Source of the DNA: an uncultured Paracoccaceae bacterium
GTDB taxonomy: Bacteria; Pseudomonadota; Alphaproteobacteria; Rhodobacterales; Rhodobacteraceae
NCBI GenBank assembly: GCA_905182105.1
Contig: CAJJAR010000006.1
Coordinates: forward strand, 62,001 to 126,000
Direction: 5' to 3'
DNA: 64,000 nucleotides
The translations under genes and the position numbers were made by a program. A model generated the notes under the pieces. That model had not been told where the DNA came from. It made no database searches and saw only the letters and a list, made by a program, of their open reading frames with translations. This document shows positions 8,423 through 17,763 of the stretch, piece after piece (the stretch's first letter is position 1; each line of letters begins with the position of its first letter).

Positions 8423-9787
8423 TTATTTGTAGGTGACTTGTTTCACAGCGGCGATAACTTCATCCGTTGTGATCAAGGCGTGGCGTTCAAGGTTTGCGGC
8501 GTATGGCATCGGTACGTCTTTGCCTGTGCAGTTGATCACTGGGGCATCAAGGTAGTCAAATGCTTCTTGCATTAAGACCGAGCTGATGTAGCTGCCAACA
8601 GAACCCTGTGGCCAACCTTCTTCAACTGTCACGCAACGGTTCGTTTTCATGACAGACTTGATGATAGCTGCAGTGTCCATTGGACGGATCGTACGCAGAT
8701 CAAGAACTTCAACAGAGATACCTTCTTCCGCCAGCTTATCAGCGGCTTCTAGGGAGTAGGTCATGCCGATGCCAAAGCTGACGATTGTGACGTCAGTACC
8801 TTCGCGCCAGATGCGGGCCTTTCCGAATGGAACTGTGTAGTCCTCAACGTCTGGGACATCGAAAGTTTTGCCGTACATAATTTCGTTTTCTAGAAAGATA
8901 ACCGGGTTATCATCGCGGATTGCTGTTTTCATCAGACCTTTGGCGTCAGATGCTGCGTATGGCATCGCAACCTTCAGACCAGGCACTTGCATGAACCATG
9001 CTGCATAGTCTTGTGAGTGCTGTGCACCAACGCGGGCTGCAGCGCCGTTCGGACCACGGAATACCATAGGGGCACCCATTTGGCCGCCAGACATGTACAA
9101 TGTCTTTGCTGCAGAGTTGATGATGTGATCCATCGCTTGCATGGCGAAGTTGAATGTCATGAATTCAACAACTGGACGCAGACCTGCAAAGGACGCACCC
9201 GTTGCGATACCAGCAAAGCCGTGTTCCGTGATTGGAGTGTCGATCACGCGTTTCGCACCAAATTCAGCCAACATGCCTTGGCTGATCTTATAAGCGCCTT
9301 CATATTCAGCAACTTCTTCGCCCATCAGGAACACGCTGTCGTCGCGGCGCATTTCTTCGGACATACCTTCGCGAATTGCTTCACGGACGGTTTGTTGCTT
9401 CATCGGTGTGCCTTCAGGCCAGTCCGGTGATGTGTCTACGATTGTCGCTGCTGGTGCAGATGTGGTTGCCACTGGGGCAAGAGTTTCTGCACTAGGTGCC
9501 GCTTCTGCAACTGGTGCAGAGGCCACGATCGCGCCAGCGCTTTCGCCATCTTCAAGAAGCACAGCAATCGCCGAGTTCACTTTGACGCCTTCGGTGCCTT
9601 CAGCGATCAAGATTTTGCCGATGATACCTTCATCAACCGCTTCGAACTCCATCGTCGCTTTGTCTGTTTCAATCTCGGCCAAGATGTCGCCAGATTTTAC
9701 TGTGTCGCCTTCTTTAACCATCCATTTGGCCAAAGTGCCTTCTTCCATCGTTGGAGAAAGGGCAGGCATTAGAATTTCGGTAGCCAT
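8423..9787 (-). CDS. pdhB: pyruvate dehydrogenase E1 beta subunit with N-terminal lipoyl domain
   Basis: This is the beta half of the thiamine-diphosphate-dependent decarboxylase. The ATG at 9787 was chosen because AGGAGAG lies just upstream and the protein then begins [16 protein letters not shown]. Residues 1-80 are a lipoyl domain ([15 protein letters not shown]), followed by an Ala-rich linker and the transketolase-like E1-beta domain from about 130 ([17 protein letters not shown]), giving 454 residues in all. A lipoyl domain on E1-beta is a known alphaproteobacterial feature. The lipoyl domain is nearly the same as that of the neighbouring pdhC. Confidence 0.96.
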   Translation of the reverse strand: MATEILMPALSPTMEEGTLAKWMVKEGDTVKSGDILAEIETDKATMEFEAVDEGIIGKILIAEGTEGVKVNSAIAVLLEDGESAGAIVASAPVAEAAPSAETLAPVATTSAPAATIVDTSPDWPEGTPMKQQTVREAIREGMSEEMRRDDSVFLMGEEVAEYEGAYKISQGMLAEFGAKRVIDTPITEHGFAGIATGASFAGLRPVVEFMTFNFAMQAMDHIINSAAKTLYMSGGQMGAPMVFRGPNGAAARVGAQHSQDYAAWFMQVPGLKVAMPYAASDAKGLMKTAIRDDNPVIFLENEIMYGKTFDVPDVEDYTVPFGKARIWREGTDVTIVSFGIGMTYSLEAADKLAEEGISVEVLDLRTIRPMDTAAIIKSVMKTNRCVTVEEGWPQGSVGSYISSVLMQEAFDYLDAPVINCTGKDVPMPYAANLERHALITTDEVIAAVKQVTYK

Positions 9788-9801
9788 ATCAATCTCTCCT
9801 A

Positions 9802-10803
9802 TTATGCGTAGATGTCGGTCCACAGCTCTTCAAGAGCTGGTTCCGGGCTGTTTTTTGCAAATTCAGCGGATTCATTCACGACCGCCTTAATGTCTTTATC
9901 GATTGCTTTGAGGTCATCCTCGGTCGAGTGTTTACCTGTTAACAGCATTTCACGAACTTGTTCGATTGGATCACGCTCGTTGCGCACTTTTTGGACCTCT
10001 TCGCGGGTCCGGTATTTTGCTGGATCCGACATAGAGTGGCCGCGGTAGCGATATGTTTTGATTTCTAGGATGTACGGGCCTTTGCCCGAACGGCAGTGCG
10101 CCACGGCAGTTTCGCCAGCGGCTTTGACTGCCAGAACGTCCATACCATCAACAGCTTCACCCGGAATGCCGAATGATTTGCCGCGCTCGTAGATTTCTGC
10201 GGACGATGTTGAACGCTGCTGGGAAGTGCCCATAGCATATTGGTTGTTTTCGATTACGAAGATACATGGAAGGTCCCAAAGGGCGGCCATGTTGAATGTT
10301 TCATATACCTGACCTTGGTTTGCAGCACCGTCACCGAAGTAGGTAAAGGTCACGCGCCCATTTTCTTGGTATTTATCAGCGAAGGCTAGGCCCGCACCAA
10401 GTGGTACCTGTGCCGCAACAATGCCGTGTCCGCCGTAGAAATGCTTTTCCTTAGAGAACATGTGCATAGAGCCACCTTTCCCTTTGGAATAGCCACCCTC
10501 GCGTCCAGTTAACTCTGCCATAACGCCGTTTGCGTCCATGCCGCATGCCAGCATGTGGCCGTGGTCACGGTAAGATGTGATGCGCTTGTCGCCTTCTTCA
10601 GCAGCAGCTTCTAAACCAACAACGACAGCTTCTTGACCGATGTAGAGGTGGCAGAAGCCGCCAATCAGGCCCATGCCATATAGTTGCCCGGCTTTTTCTT
10701 CAAAGCGGCGGATCAAAAGCATGTCTTTATAAAGAGCTTTCAATTCGTCAGCTGAGACGTTCGGCTTGTCTGCGGGTTGCTTTGTCGTTTTGCGCGCGGC
10801 CAT
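9802..10803 (-). CDS. pdhA: pyruvate dehydrogenase E1 alpha subunit
   Basis: This thiamine-diphosphate-dependent subunit starts oxidative decarboxylation of pyruvate. The 333 residues include the ThDP-binding motif beginning [16 protein letters not shown], the [14 protein letters not shown] segment, and the phosphorylation-loop-like [16 protein letters not shown]. The N-terminus ([13 protein letters not shown]) is basic and probably disordered. It is the first gene of the pdhABC operon. A 22-bp perfect palindrome lies 18 nt upstream of the start and is a strong candidate operator. The E3 gene lpdA is 14 kb away. Confidence 0.97.
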   Translation of the reverse strand: MAARKTTKQPADKPNVSADELKALYKDMLLIRRFEEKAGQLYGMGLIGGFCHLYIGQEAVVVGLEAAAEEGDKRITSYRDHGHMLACGMDANGVMAELTGREGGYSKGKGGSMHMFSKEKHFYGGHGIVAAQVPLGAGLAFADKYQENGRVTFTYFGDGAANQGQVYETFNMAALWDLPCIFVIENNQYAMGTSQQRSTSSAEIYERGKSFGIPGEAVDGMDVLAVKAAGETAVAHCRSGKGPYILEIKTYRYRGHSMSDPAKYRTREEVQKVRNERDPIEQVREMLLTGKHSTEDDLKAIDKDIKAVVNESAEFAKNSPEPALEELWTDIYA

Positions 10804-10820
10804 ACGGCATCCTCCATCAA

Positions 10821-10842
10821 GATAGTTTAGTGCTAAACTATC
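10821..10842. promoter_or_regulatory. 22-bp palindromic operator candidate upstream of pdhA
   Basis: GATAGTTTAG-TG-CTAAACTATC is a perfect inverted repeat with a 2-nt centre. Its 16-bp core AGTTTAGTGCTAAACT matches the site before lpdA at 13 of 16 positions without gaps, which argues for a shared regulator of E1/E2 and E3. It is too short-looped to act as a terminator and has no T-run. Confidence 0.62.
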
Positions 10843-10961
10843 TCTTATATGAATTGTTCTTGTGATGCGAGAGGCAATATTCCTAAAGGATGTTCAGGCC
10901 ATTAATGGCCAGTTTTTATAAAAATTCTTGGAAAAATTAAGACTAGAGGGTAGGGGCGCAA

Positions 10962-11261
10962 TTAACGAATAACGATTTCGTCGGTGCGAACCATTCCCAA
11001 AACTGAACGGGCTTGTTCGTCCAGAAGGTCAAGATCAAGATAGTCATCTGAGAGGCGACGCGTCAGGTTTTCCATCTGCTCAACGTCTGCTTTTACTTGG
11101 ATCAATTGAAGCTGAAGGGCTTCGGCTTCCGCCGTGATTTCTACACGGCGGAACAACCCGAAGTCCCCTTGCACTGCTGCAAAAGTAAAATAGACGCATA
11201 GGGCAAAAGCCACTGCGAAAAATGTAAACGTCCCCAAAGCTGGGGGTGCGATACGGGTCAT
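10962..11261 (-). CDS. FtsB/DivIC-like septum formation initiator
   Basis: This small 99-residue bitopic protein of the cell-division FtsB/DivIC family is expected to help link FtsL/FtsQ at the septum. It has one transmembrane helix (FTFFAVAFALCVYFTFAAV), a heptad-like coiled coil (about 38-70, AEALQLQLIQVKADVEQMENL) and the typical C-terminal DLLDEQARSVLGMVRTDEIVI. It lies alone on the minus strand between pgk and pdhA, a location common in Rhodobacterales genomes. Confidence 0.87.
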   Translation of the reverse strand: MTRIAPPALGTFTFFAVAFALCVYFTFAAVQGDFGLFRRVEITAEAEALQLQLIQVKADVEQMENLTRRLSDDYLDLDLLDEQARSVLGMVRTDEIVIR

Positions 11262-11364
11262 ATGTCTGCCTCAAAACACCTCTTATCGGGTGGTGAGACC
11301 ACTATGCCATAGGTGATTCGTTGTGTGAATCCCCTAAATCACAAAAACCGTTTATTTATTGGCT

Positions 11365-12549
11365 TTAGTCCTGCAACGCAGCGACGCCCGGCAGTTCCTT
11401 GCCTTCCATCCATTCAAGGAAAGCACCACCAGCTGTTGAGATGTAGGTAAAGTCATCTGCGGCGCCTGCAAGTTTCAGCGCTGCAACCGTATCACCGCCA
11501 CCAGCAACGGTGATCAAATCGCCTGATTTTGTAAGCTCTGAAGCTGCTTTGGCTGCGGACATTGTTGCTTTGTCGAACGGTTCGATTTCAAACGCGCCCA
11601 ATGGACCGTTCCAGATCAATGTCTTCAACGCTTTAAATTCATTGACGATCAGATCCGTGGCTGCATCACCTGCGTCTAGGACCATTTGATCATCATCAAG
11701 CTTGGTATCGGCGTTCAGCGTAACCATTTCGTAGTCAGCACCTGCAGCAAAGGTGCGTGAAACACGGCCATCAACTGGCAAGATGACTTTGCAGCCGATG
11801 CTTTCCGCTTGCTTTAGGATGTCACGGGCTGTGTCGTGCAGGTCTTCTTCTTGCAAAGAGCTACCAAGGGATGCGCCCATTGCGCCCAAGAATGTGTTCG
11901 CCATGCCGCCACCGATGACAAGCACGTCAAGTTTGCCAACGAGGTTCAGCAAAAGATCAATCTTGGTCGATACCTTTGCCCCACCAACAACAGCGCCAAC
12001 AGGGCATTTAGGTGTTGAAAGTGCAGCTTCGAGCGCTGTTAGCTCTGCCTGCATCAGGCGGCCTGCACAGCTTGGCAATAGTTTGGCCAGGCTTATGGTG
12101 CTGGCGTGTGCGCGGTGCGCAGCGGAAAATGCATCGTTGCAGAACACATCGCCAAGCGCAGCAAGGCGTGCAGCGAAAGCTGCATCATTGGCTTCTTCGC
12201 CCGCGTGGAAGCGGATGTTTTCCAACAGAACGATGCCAGCGGGTAGGGTACCTGCTTCTGCCGCTTCTAAGGTTTCAACTAATGTGACGGGTTGACCAAA
12301 GGTTGCTTCAAGTTCTGCCAAGCAAACGCCCAAGGACAATTCAGAAACAACTTGGCCTTTAGGGCGACCAAAGTGGGCGATCAAAATTGGCAGCCCGCCT
12401 TTTGCCAGAATATCAGCAACCGTTGGTGCTATGCGTTCAATGCGGGTTGCGTCTGTGACTTTCCCGTTTTCAACAGGGACATTGATGTCCACACGCAGCA
12501 ATACGCGTTTGCCGTTGAGCTCCATATCGTCCAGCGATTTCCAACCCAT
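11365..12549 (-). CDS. pgk: phosphoglycerate kinase
   Basis: This enzyme interconverts 1,3-bisphosphoglycerate and 3-phosphoglycerate with ADP/ATP. The start at 12549 ([21 protein letters not shown]) was chosen because AAGG lies 9 nt upstream; two upstream ATGs in frame have no spaced ribosome site. The 394 residues show the substrate-binding [15 protein letters not shown], the [13 protein letters not shown] segment, and the C-terminal nucleotide motif [13 protein letters not shown]. The gene appears monocistronic and divergent from the cyclophilin genes. Confidence 0.97.
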   Translation of the reverse strand: MGWKSLDDMELNGKRVLLRVDINVPVENGKVTDATRIERIAPTVADILAKGGLPILIAHFGRPKGQVVSELSLGVCLAELEATFGQPVTLVETLEAAEAGTLPAGIVLLENIRFHAGEEANDAAFAARLAALGDVFCNDAFSAAHRAHASTISLAKLLPSCAGRLMQAELTALEAALSTPKCPVGAVVGGAKVSTKIDLLLNLVGKLDVLVIGGGMANTFLGAMGASLGSSLQEEDLHDTARDILKQAESIGCKVILPVDGRVSRTFAAGADYEMVTLNADTKLDDDQMVLDAGDAATDLIVNEFKALKTLIWNGPLGAFEIEPFDKATMSAAKAASELTKSGDLITVAGGGDTVAALKLAGAADDFTYISTAGGAFLEWMEGKELPGVAALQD

Positions 12550-12695
12550 GTGCGTCATCCTTATCATTATTGTAAATTATGGGCGCTGTTTCGCCGTTAA
12601 TCGACCTAAGGTCAACGGATGAGTGGCGCATGTGCTTGGCAATTGCCGCCGTTCGAATTAGATAACTTGGGAATTAAGTTTTGAGGAGCGCCAAG

Positions 12696-13202
12696 ATGGC
12701 CGAGATTAAAGACCCAGAAAACACGATCCTAATGGAGCTGAAAGGTGGCACAGTCACTATCGAGCTTTTGCCAAAGGTTGCACCGTTGCACGTTGAGCGC
12801 ATGAAAGAACTTGCACGCGCAGGCGAATACGACAACGTCGCATTCCACCGCGTGATTGATGGTTTCATGGCGCAAACTGGTGATGTTGCTAACGGCGACA
12901 TGGAAGACGGCTTTGACATTCGCGCAGCGGGTACGGGTGGTTCTTCATTGCCAGACCTAAAGGCTGAGTTTTCCAAAGTGCCGCACGCACGTGGTTCCAT
13001 TGGGGCAGCACGTTCTGCAAGCCCAAACAGCGCGAACAGCCAGTTCTTTTTCAACTTCTCTGAAAACTCATTCCTGAATGGTCAATACACTGTGTACGGG
13101 CAAGTGATTGAGGGCATGAAGTTGGTCGACGAAATCAATCGCGGCGAGCCACCAGCCGAGCCAGATCGCATGATCAGCGTGAAAGTTGCAGCTGATGTTT
13201 AA
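12696..13202 (+). CDS. cytosolic cyclophilin-type peptidyl-prolyl isomerase
   Basis: This is a proline cis/trans isomerase of the cyclophilin family with 168 residues and no signal peptide. Core signatures are visible: NVAFHRVIDGFMAQTGD with the catalytic Arg, ANSQFFFNFSENSFLNGQYTVYG, and GGSSLPDLKAEFS. The ATG at 12696 follows GAGGAG at good spacing. An upstream in-frame TTG was rejected. It overlaps the next gene by 8 nt, so the pair is one operon with one protein per compartment. Confidence 0.95.
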   Translation: MAEIKDPENTILMELKGGTVTIELLPKVAPLHVERMKELARAGEYDNVAFHRVIDGFMAQTGDVANGDMEDGFDIRAAGTGGSSLPDLKAEFSKVPHARGSIGAARSASPNSANSQFFFNFSENSFLNGQYTVYGQVIEGMKLVDEINRGEPPAEPDRMISVKVAADV

Positions 13203-13743
13203 GGCTGCTGCTTTTCTGGCTTTGATTGCATCGCCTGCAGCAGCAACTGGCATCGCAATTGAAGTGGCTGGTGAAGGTGCGAATGGCACCATCACCATCG
13301 AGTTGTTTGAAGATGTGGCACCAGCACACACTGCACGCATTGCGGGTTTGGCAGCTGACGGAACCTATGACGGCGTGGTGTTTCACCGCGTTATCGAAGG
13401 TTTCATGGCGCAAACCGGTGACGTTCAGTATGGCAAAGACCCAAGCAACTTAAGCCAAGCGGGCCGCGGTGGTTCAGATCAGGCAAATTTGCCTGCCGAG
13501 TTCTCTGAGCTTCCGTTCGACCGTGGTGTAGTTGGTATGGCGCGTTCGCAAAATCCAAACAGCGCAAACAGTCAGTTCTTTATCATGTTTAAACGAGGTT
13601 ACTTTCTGAACGGTCAATATACCGTCGTGGGTACAGTCACTGATGGTTTGGACGTGTTGGACGCGATCAAGCTGGGCGCAGGTCCAAACGGATCTGTGAT
13701 TGGCCTGCCTGACGTAATAAAGTCGGTTACAGTTATCGACTAA
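13195..13743 (+). CDS. exported cyclophilin-type peptidyl-prolyl isomerase
   Basis: This is a second cyclophilin, beginning with a signal peptide (MFKAAAFLALIASPAAA, likely cut near residue 17), so it should act in the periplasm on envelope proteins. The catalytic regions are VVFHRVIEGFMAQTGD and ANSQFFIMFKRGYFLNGQY. It is 182 residues from the ATG at 13195, which lies inside the last codons of the upstream cyclophilin. The two are clearly paralogous and probably arose by tandem duplication followed by gain of the export signal. A terminator follows. Confidence 0.94.
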   Translation: MFKAAAFLALIASPAAATGIAIEVAGEGANGTITIELFEDVAPAHTARIAGLAADGTYDGVVFHRVIEGFMAQTGDVQYGKDPSNLSQAGRGGSDQANLPAEFSELPFDRGVVGMARSQNPNSANSQFFIMFKRGYFLNGQYTVVGTVTDGLDVLDAIKLGAGPNGSVIGLPDVIKSVTVID

Positions 13744-13785
13744 TATGTTGGTTGCTATTGGCACTGTGACAATCAAATAGTGAAA

Positions 13786-13812
13786 GGGCGTACCGGTCGG
13801 TGCGCCCTTTTT
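13786..13812 (+). terminator. intrinsic terminator after the cyclophilin operon
   Basis: GGGCGTACCG pairs with CGGTGCGCCC (10-bp stem with one G-T pair, 2-nt loop), followed by TTTTT. Confidence 0.88.
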
Positions 13813-13893
13813 CCATATGTTTTCACATTTTTGTGCGACACCTGTTCAGGCGACAAACGATCTGTCAGCTTTGGGTGAAGGTTATCTGGAGGT

Positions 13894-14817
13894 ATGAAAA
13901 GCGCAGTTTTTGGTTTTCTTATTCGGTGGCGTTTTGGGCCCCCGTTGCTGCTGTTGGATCTCCTGAGTTCTGGCAACACGAATGGCCTGAAACTGATTTT
14001 AGTCAAACCACAGTTGAGAGCTGGGTTGAGGTTTTGTCCAGTTTTCCACCAAAAGATGGCAGCCCATCGCTCATCGATCCGCAGCTTATAACCGCTTTTA
14101 GCGATAACCAAATCACCGATCGTGAACCCGTCATCAGCGTTTAGATTGATGGGGAAAAACCACGCGCTTATCCTGTGCGTTATCTTATCTGGCACGGGAT
14201 CGTGAATGACACCGTTGGTGGGATGCCGATTGCTGTAACTTTTTGTCCGCTATGTAATTCAGGAATTACATTTGACTGTCGCGTCAACGGCCAGACCCTT
14301 AGTTTTGGGGGCAAATGCAAACTGCGTAATTCCGATATGATTATGTATGACCGCGAAACTCAAAGTTTGTGGCAGCAGGCCGAAGGGCGTGGGATTGTTG
14401 GTGAGTAGACGGGGCAAGATCTAGAAACATTACCAACATGGATGGAAAGCTGGGCCGAATTTAAGGCGCGCAACCCCGATGGTTTGGTTATGGCGCAACC
14501 CGTGACCAATCGCGATTACGGCCGTAACCCATATACGGGCTATGTCAGCCTGCAACGGCCGTTCCTCTACTCAGGCGAGGAGCCACCTCATAACATCCCA
14601 TCCTTGGCCCGTGTCGTTCGTTTGGGAGCACAAGCTTGGCCTGTGACGCGTCTGCGTGAGGACGGTATCACCTTAACATGGTCCGTGGGCAGGCCAGTGC
14701 GCTGGACACCTCTGATATTGGGGAGGGGCGCGATGGGGGACGATACGCGTGCGTGACACGCAGCGGAATGATCTGGCCCATGTCGTGATGTTCGCCTTTG
14801 CGTTTCATGCTTTCTAA
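13894..14817 (+). pseudogene. DUF3179-family protein gene, multiply disrupted
   Basis: A good Shine-Dalgarno (GGAGG) and ATG at 13894 begin MKSAVFGFL, an apparent export signal. The frame must then shift to reach FWAPVAAVGSPEFWQHEWP. The main frame runs through the DUF3179 core (GIVNDTVGGMPIAVTFCPLC, NSDMIMYDRETQSLWQQ) but is cut by in-frame TAG codons at 14142-14144 and 14406-14408. Near 14690 another shift is needed to continue with GQASALDTSDIGEGRD, and a further one to reach VVMFAFAFHAF, ending at TAA 14815-14817. With these repairs a protein of roughly 300 residues, the family's usual size, would be restored. DUF3179 function is unknown. The number and mix of lesions make this a genuine dead gene. 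Confidence 0.88.
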
Positions 14818-14871
14818 CCCCCGAGGGCAATTGGATGTTGGGGCGCTAACCCCAGTCCCCGGCAGAAACAA

Positions 14872-14903
14872 AAAAGGCGCCACAAACAAATGCGACGCCT
14901 TTT
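14872..14903. terminator. bidirectional terminator downstream of bactofilin
   Basis: AAAAGGCGCCACA (14872-14884) pairs with TGCGACGCCTTTT (14891-14903) through 11 of 13 positions around a 6-nt loop. A/T tracts on both sides allow function for the minus-strand bactofilin transcript and for the decayed plus-strand gene. Confidence 0.75.
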
Positions 14904-14924
14904 CTAATTCTTGTGTTAAACAGT

Positions 14925-15434
14925 TTAGCCTGCAGGCTCTGCCTTTGGCGCAGCAGCAGTAGATGCTTTACCTGGATTCAATGGGTCGTCCTGACGTTGG
15001 ACTGAACCTTCAAAGTGTGCACCTGATTCAATTGCGATTGTCTTGTGTATGATATCACCCTCAACACGTGCAGTTGAAGTCAGACGAACCTTTAGGCCAC
15101 GTACACGGCCGACGATGCGGCCATTGATTACAACGTCATCGGCAATCACTTCGCCCTTGATTGTTGCAGTTTCACCAATTGTAAGCAGGTGGGCGCGAAT
15201 GTCGCCTTCCACAGTACCTTCAACCTGGATGTCACCAGTGGTCTTCATGTTGCCCGTCACGTGCAAATCAGTGGACAGAACAGAGGCCGCAGGCTTTGCC
15301 TTTGGCGCACTTGCCTTGAATTCACTTTGGGGTTTTGCAGCAAGAGTTGACGCCAATTGCGCAGCAGGAGTTGCTAGTTTTGCCGCGGCAGTGTCTGTCG
15401 GGGCAGGGTCGTTGATTTTACTTTTAGAAAACAT
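14925..15434 (-). CDS. bactofilin (polymer-forming cytoskeletal protein)
   Basis: This 169-residue protein of the bactofilin family (DUF583) forms nucleotide-free filaments on the inner membrane and often organises cell-wall enzymes. The core (about 54-150) is a right-handed beta-helix of short repeats: TGNMKTTGDIQVEGTVEGDI, ADDVVINGRIVGRVRG, ESGAHFEGSVQRQ. It is flanked by Ala/Pro-rich disordered tails. It overlaps the upstream M23 peptidase gene by 11 nt. A bactofilin next to an M23 peptidase is a recurrent pairing that suggests a shared morphogenetic role. Confidence 0.94.
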   Translation of the reverse strand: MFSKSKINDPAPTDTAAAKLATPAAQLASTLAAKPQSEFKASAPKAKPAASVLSTDLHVTGNMKTTGDIQVEGTVEGDIRAHLLTIGETATIKGEVIADDVVINGRIVGRVRGLKVRLTSTARVEGDIIHKTIAIESGAHFEGSVQRQDDPLNPGKASTAAAPKAEPAG

Positions 15435-16755
15435 CGTTTGCAGCCTTGATATAAATCATTGGGTTAACAGCTTTACTACCTACACGTACTTCGTAGTGCA
15501 AGTGGACGCCGGTAACCCGTCCAGAAGCACCCATATCACCGATACGATCGCCACGCGAGACCCTTTGGCCAACTTTTGCACGTAGCTTACTCATATGGGC
15601 GTAGCGGGTCTCGATACCAAACTCGTGCTGAATCTTGACCAAACGACCATATCCTGAGGACCAGCCCGCATGTGTCACAACACCGTCCGCCGTGGCATAG
15701 AGTGGCGTGCCATTTGCAGCGGCAAAATCCACCCCTTTATGCATCCGGCGACCACCTGTTTTAGGGTCACGACGTGGGCCAAACTTGGACGTGAAGCGGA
15801 AAGCCGCCTTAACTGGGTTCGCAAACGGCGCTTTTTGAGCTGCAATCCGGTACAAATTGAGTCGGTCCATTTGGTTCAACAATTTGTTGGCGCGAAGTGT
15901 GTCTGCTGATGCTTCTCCACCGCGGGTAGAGAAGGATAGGGGCGTCAGCGGGCCACCTTGCCCCGAATAGCCGCGACGCACCTGTTCAATGATACGCTCA
16001 GTCGGCATACCAGCCGCGCGGAACATTTTTGCTAGTGGGGCGACCGAAACGGTCATCGCTTCTTCAAGTTGACGGAAAATCTGATTGTTCTGATCTTTCA
16101 TGGTCGCAATCTGCTGGGCCATATCTTCGGCCTGCAACAATGCATCCTGTGCATCGCGGACAACTTGATCACGTTCAGCGGCTGTTTTGGCGAGGGCTTC
16201 GGCAACAAAATCCATGGGTGCGCCGCCACCAGCAAAGGCAAAGGATTTACCCTCTTCGCCGCTGTCGACTTGGCTTTGCAGCTCTGCAACCTGACCACGT
16301 GCTATTTCGCGGTCTTTCATTGTGCCACGCAGTGTCAACTGGATCACTTCGATCCCTGTTTCCAGCTCGTGACGGTGTGTTTCACTGTTTAACAACTCGG
16401 ACTGCATCACAGAAATCTGGGCAAGAGCTGCGTTGAAACGGTTTTGCGCGGCCAATGCTTCAACAGCACGGCTGTCGCGTTGTGATGAGATTTCGTTCAA
16501 GCGGGCCTGATAATTGCGCTGGTCACGCTTGGCTTGTTCGCGGAAATTTCCTGAGCCGATGCTGTCCATCAAGATGATGGCCGTCGCAACGATAGCCCAT
16601 GCGACAAGCATCGCACTGCCGGTAAAGGCAACCAACTGCATCATTGGGCGTACCCGAATGAATCGGGTGTCCGTATCTGACTTCAGAAATACGCGACGCT
16701 CTGGAAACATACGTTCCAATTTCGCATTTATTTTTTGTTCTAGACGTGTTCGCAC
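15424..16755 (-). CDS. M23-family peptidoglycan endopeptidase with coiled coil
   Basis: This is an envelope metallopeptidase or regulator of murein hydrolases. The GTG at 16755 was chosen (first residues MRTRLEQKINAKLERMFPERR, 443 aa) because AAGGGA lies upstream; an open extension of 20 residues looks non-native. It has a transmembrane anchor near residue 45-70, a long coiled coil (about 80-260), and a C-terminal LytM domain with the zinc motifs GRRMHKGVDFAA (HxxxD) and GVHLHYEVR (HxH). All metal ligands are present, so activity is likely. It is translationally coupled to the bactofilin gene. Confidence 0.94.
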   Translation of the reverse strand: MRTRLEQKINAKLERMFPERRVFLKSDTDTRFIRVRPMMQLVAFTGSAMLVAWAIVATAIILMDSIGSGNFREQAKRDQRNYQARLNEISSQRDSRAVEALAAQNRFNAALAQISVMQSELLNSETHRHELETGIEVIQLTLRGTMKDREIARGQVAELQSQVDSGEEGKSFAFAGGGAPMDFVAEALAKTAAERDQVVRDAQDALLQAEDMAQQIATMKDQNNQIFRQLEEAMTVSVAPLAKMFRAAGMPTERIIEQVRRGYSGQGGPLTPLSFSTRGGEASADTLRANKLLNQMDRLNLYRIAAQKAPFANPVKAAFRFTSKFGPRRDPKTGGRRMHKGVDFAAANGTPLYATADGVVTHAGWSSGYGRLVKIQHEFGIETRYAHMSKLRAKVGQRVSRGDRIGDMGASGRVTGVHLHYEVRVGSKAVNPMIYIKAANDVF

Positions 16756-16941
16756 TGAGCGCGTCCCTTTTTGCCATCCCGTTACAGGCGCTTGGTCGTC
16801 ACAACCTCGCGTCACAAGGGATTGGAGTAAACAGTGGTTGTCTGTGGGGCAAGTGCGGAGTGACGATCAAGCGAATCAGGTGGGCGGAATGTGGCAAGTT
16901 GGCAAAAAACCGCTTATTATGGTGCGGTTGCGGTGCAGACT

Positions 16942-17763
16942 TCAGGTGGAAGCGGCTAATGGCCAATAAAAGTCTGGTGGAATTCCGGCCTCTGCACGCT
17001 TCTCTTCGTTAAACGGTGGTTTAAGCGTTGAATGAAAATATTTTGTCACCAAGTTGTGGAAAACAGGTTTGGGATCCAAATTATTGCGGCCACATAAGAA
17101 GTGAAACCACTTCGATCCGTAGGCAACATGCGCCACTTCTTCAGCGTAAATAGTTTCAAGCGCCGCAACGGCGTTCTTCTGTTTCGCTTGCTTGAACAGG
17201 TAAATCATCTTTGGCGTCACATCCAATCCACGGGCTTCAAGGACCATGGGTACAACGGCCAATCGTCCCATAAAATCGGTCGCGGTGTCTTGGGCGGCTT
17301 GCCACATACCAGCATGGGCTGGAAGGGCGCCATAAAAGCTGCCCAATTCCTCAAGGCAATCGGCCATTAGGTTAAAATGTTTAGATTCTTCATCCGCACA
17401 CTTAACCCAATCATCGTAAAAACCGATTGGCATTTCGACGTCTGAAAACCGTGCAATGATGTCCCAATGTAGGTCAATCGCGTTCAGTTCTATATGCGCA
17501 ACAGCGTGAATCAACGCTATTCGTCCATCGACTGTTCCGGGCTTACGATGGGGAACATCGCGTGGATTAAGCAACTCTGGTTTGTCTGGTCGGCCTGGCT
17601 TTATCGGTGGTTCTGCGCGTCCGATTTCTGGTATTTCACCTTCAGCACGGGCCGCCTGCCATTGTGCCGCGCAGCTGCGTGACAGTTTTGCTTTTCCACG
17701 GCCATCGGCATATTTCAAAACATTGACAGCCATTTCAGCCAACGGGATCATTGTATCGCTCAC
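16942..17763 (-). CDS. DUF455 ferritin-like protein
   Basis: This 273-residue protein belongs to the DUF455 family (COG2833), which has a ferritin-like four-helix fold. Candidate diiron ligands are visible in the helices: HAVAHIELNAIDLHWD, DEESKHFNLMADCLEE, MVLEARGLD and IYAEEVAHVAYGSKW. The enzymatic role is not established for the family. The GTG start overlaps the stop of the peroxiredoxin gene, so the two are co-transcribed, which hints at a redox or stress role. Confidence 0.86.
   Translation of the reverse strand: MSDTMIPLAEMAVNVLKYADGRGKAKLSRSCAAQWQAARAEGEIPEIGRAEPPIKPGRPDKPELLNPRDVPHRKPGTVDGRIALIHAVAHIELNAIDLHWDIIARFSDVEMPIGFYDDWVKCADEESKHFNLMADCLEELGSFYGALPAHAGMWQAAQDTATDFMGRLAVVPMVLEARGLDVTPKMIYLFKQAKQKNAVAALETIYAEEVAHVAYGSKWFHFLCGRNNLDPKPVFHNLVTKYFHSTLKPPFNEEKRAEAGIPPDFYWPLAAST

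Noticed and set aside
8423-10803. Long open frames on the plus strand opposite pdhA, pdhB and pdhC
   Set aside because: They run antisense to well-matched genes, lack ribosome sites and have compositions typical of the opposite strand of GC-biased codons.
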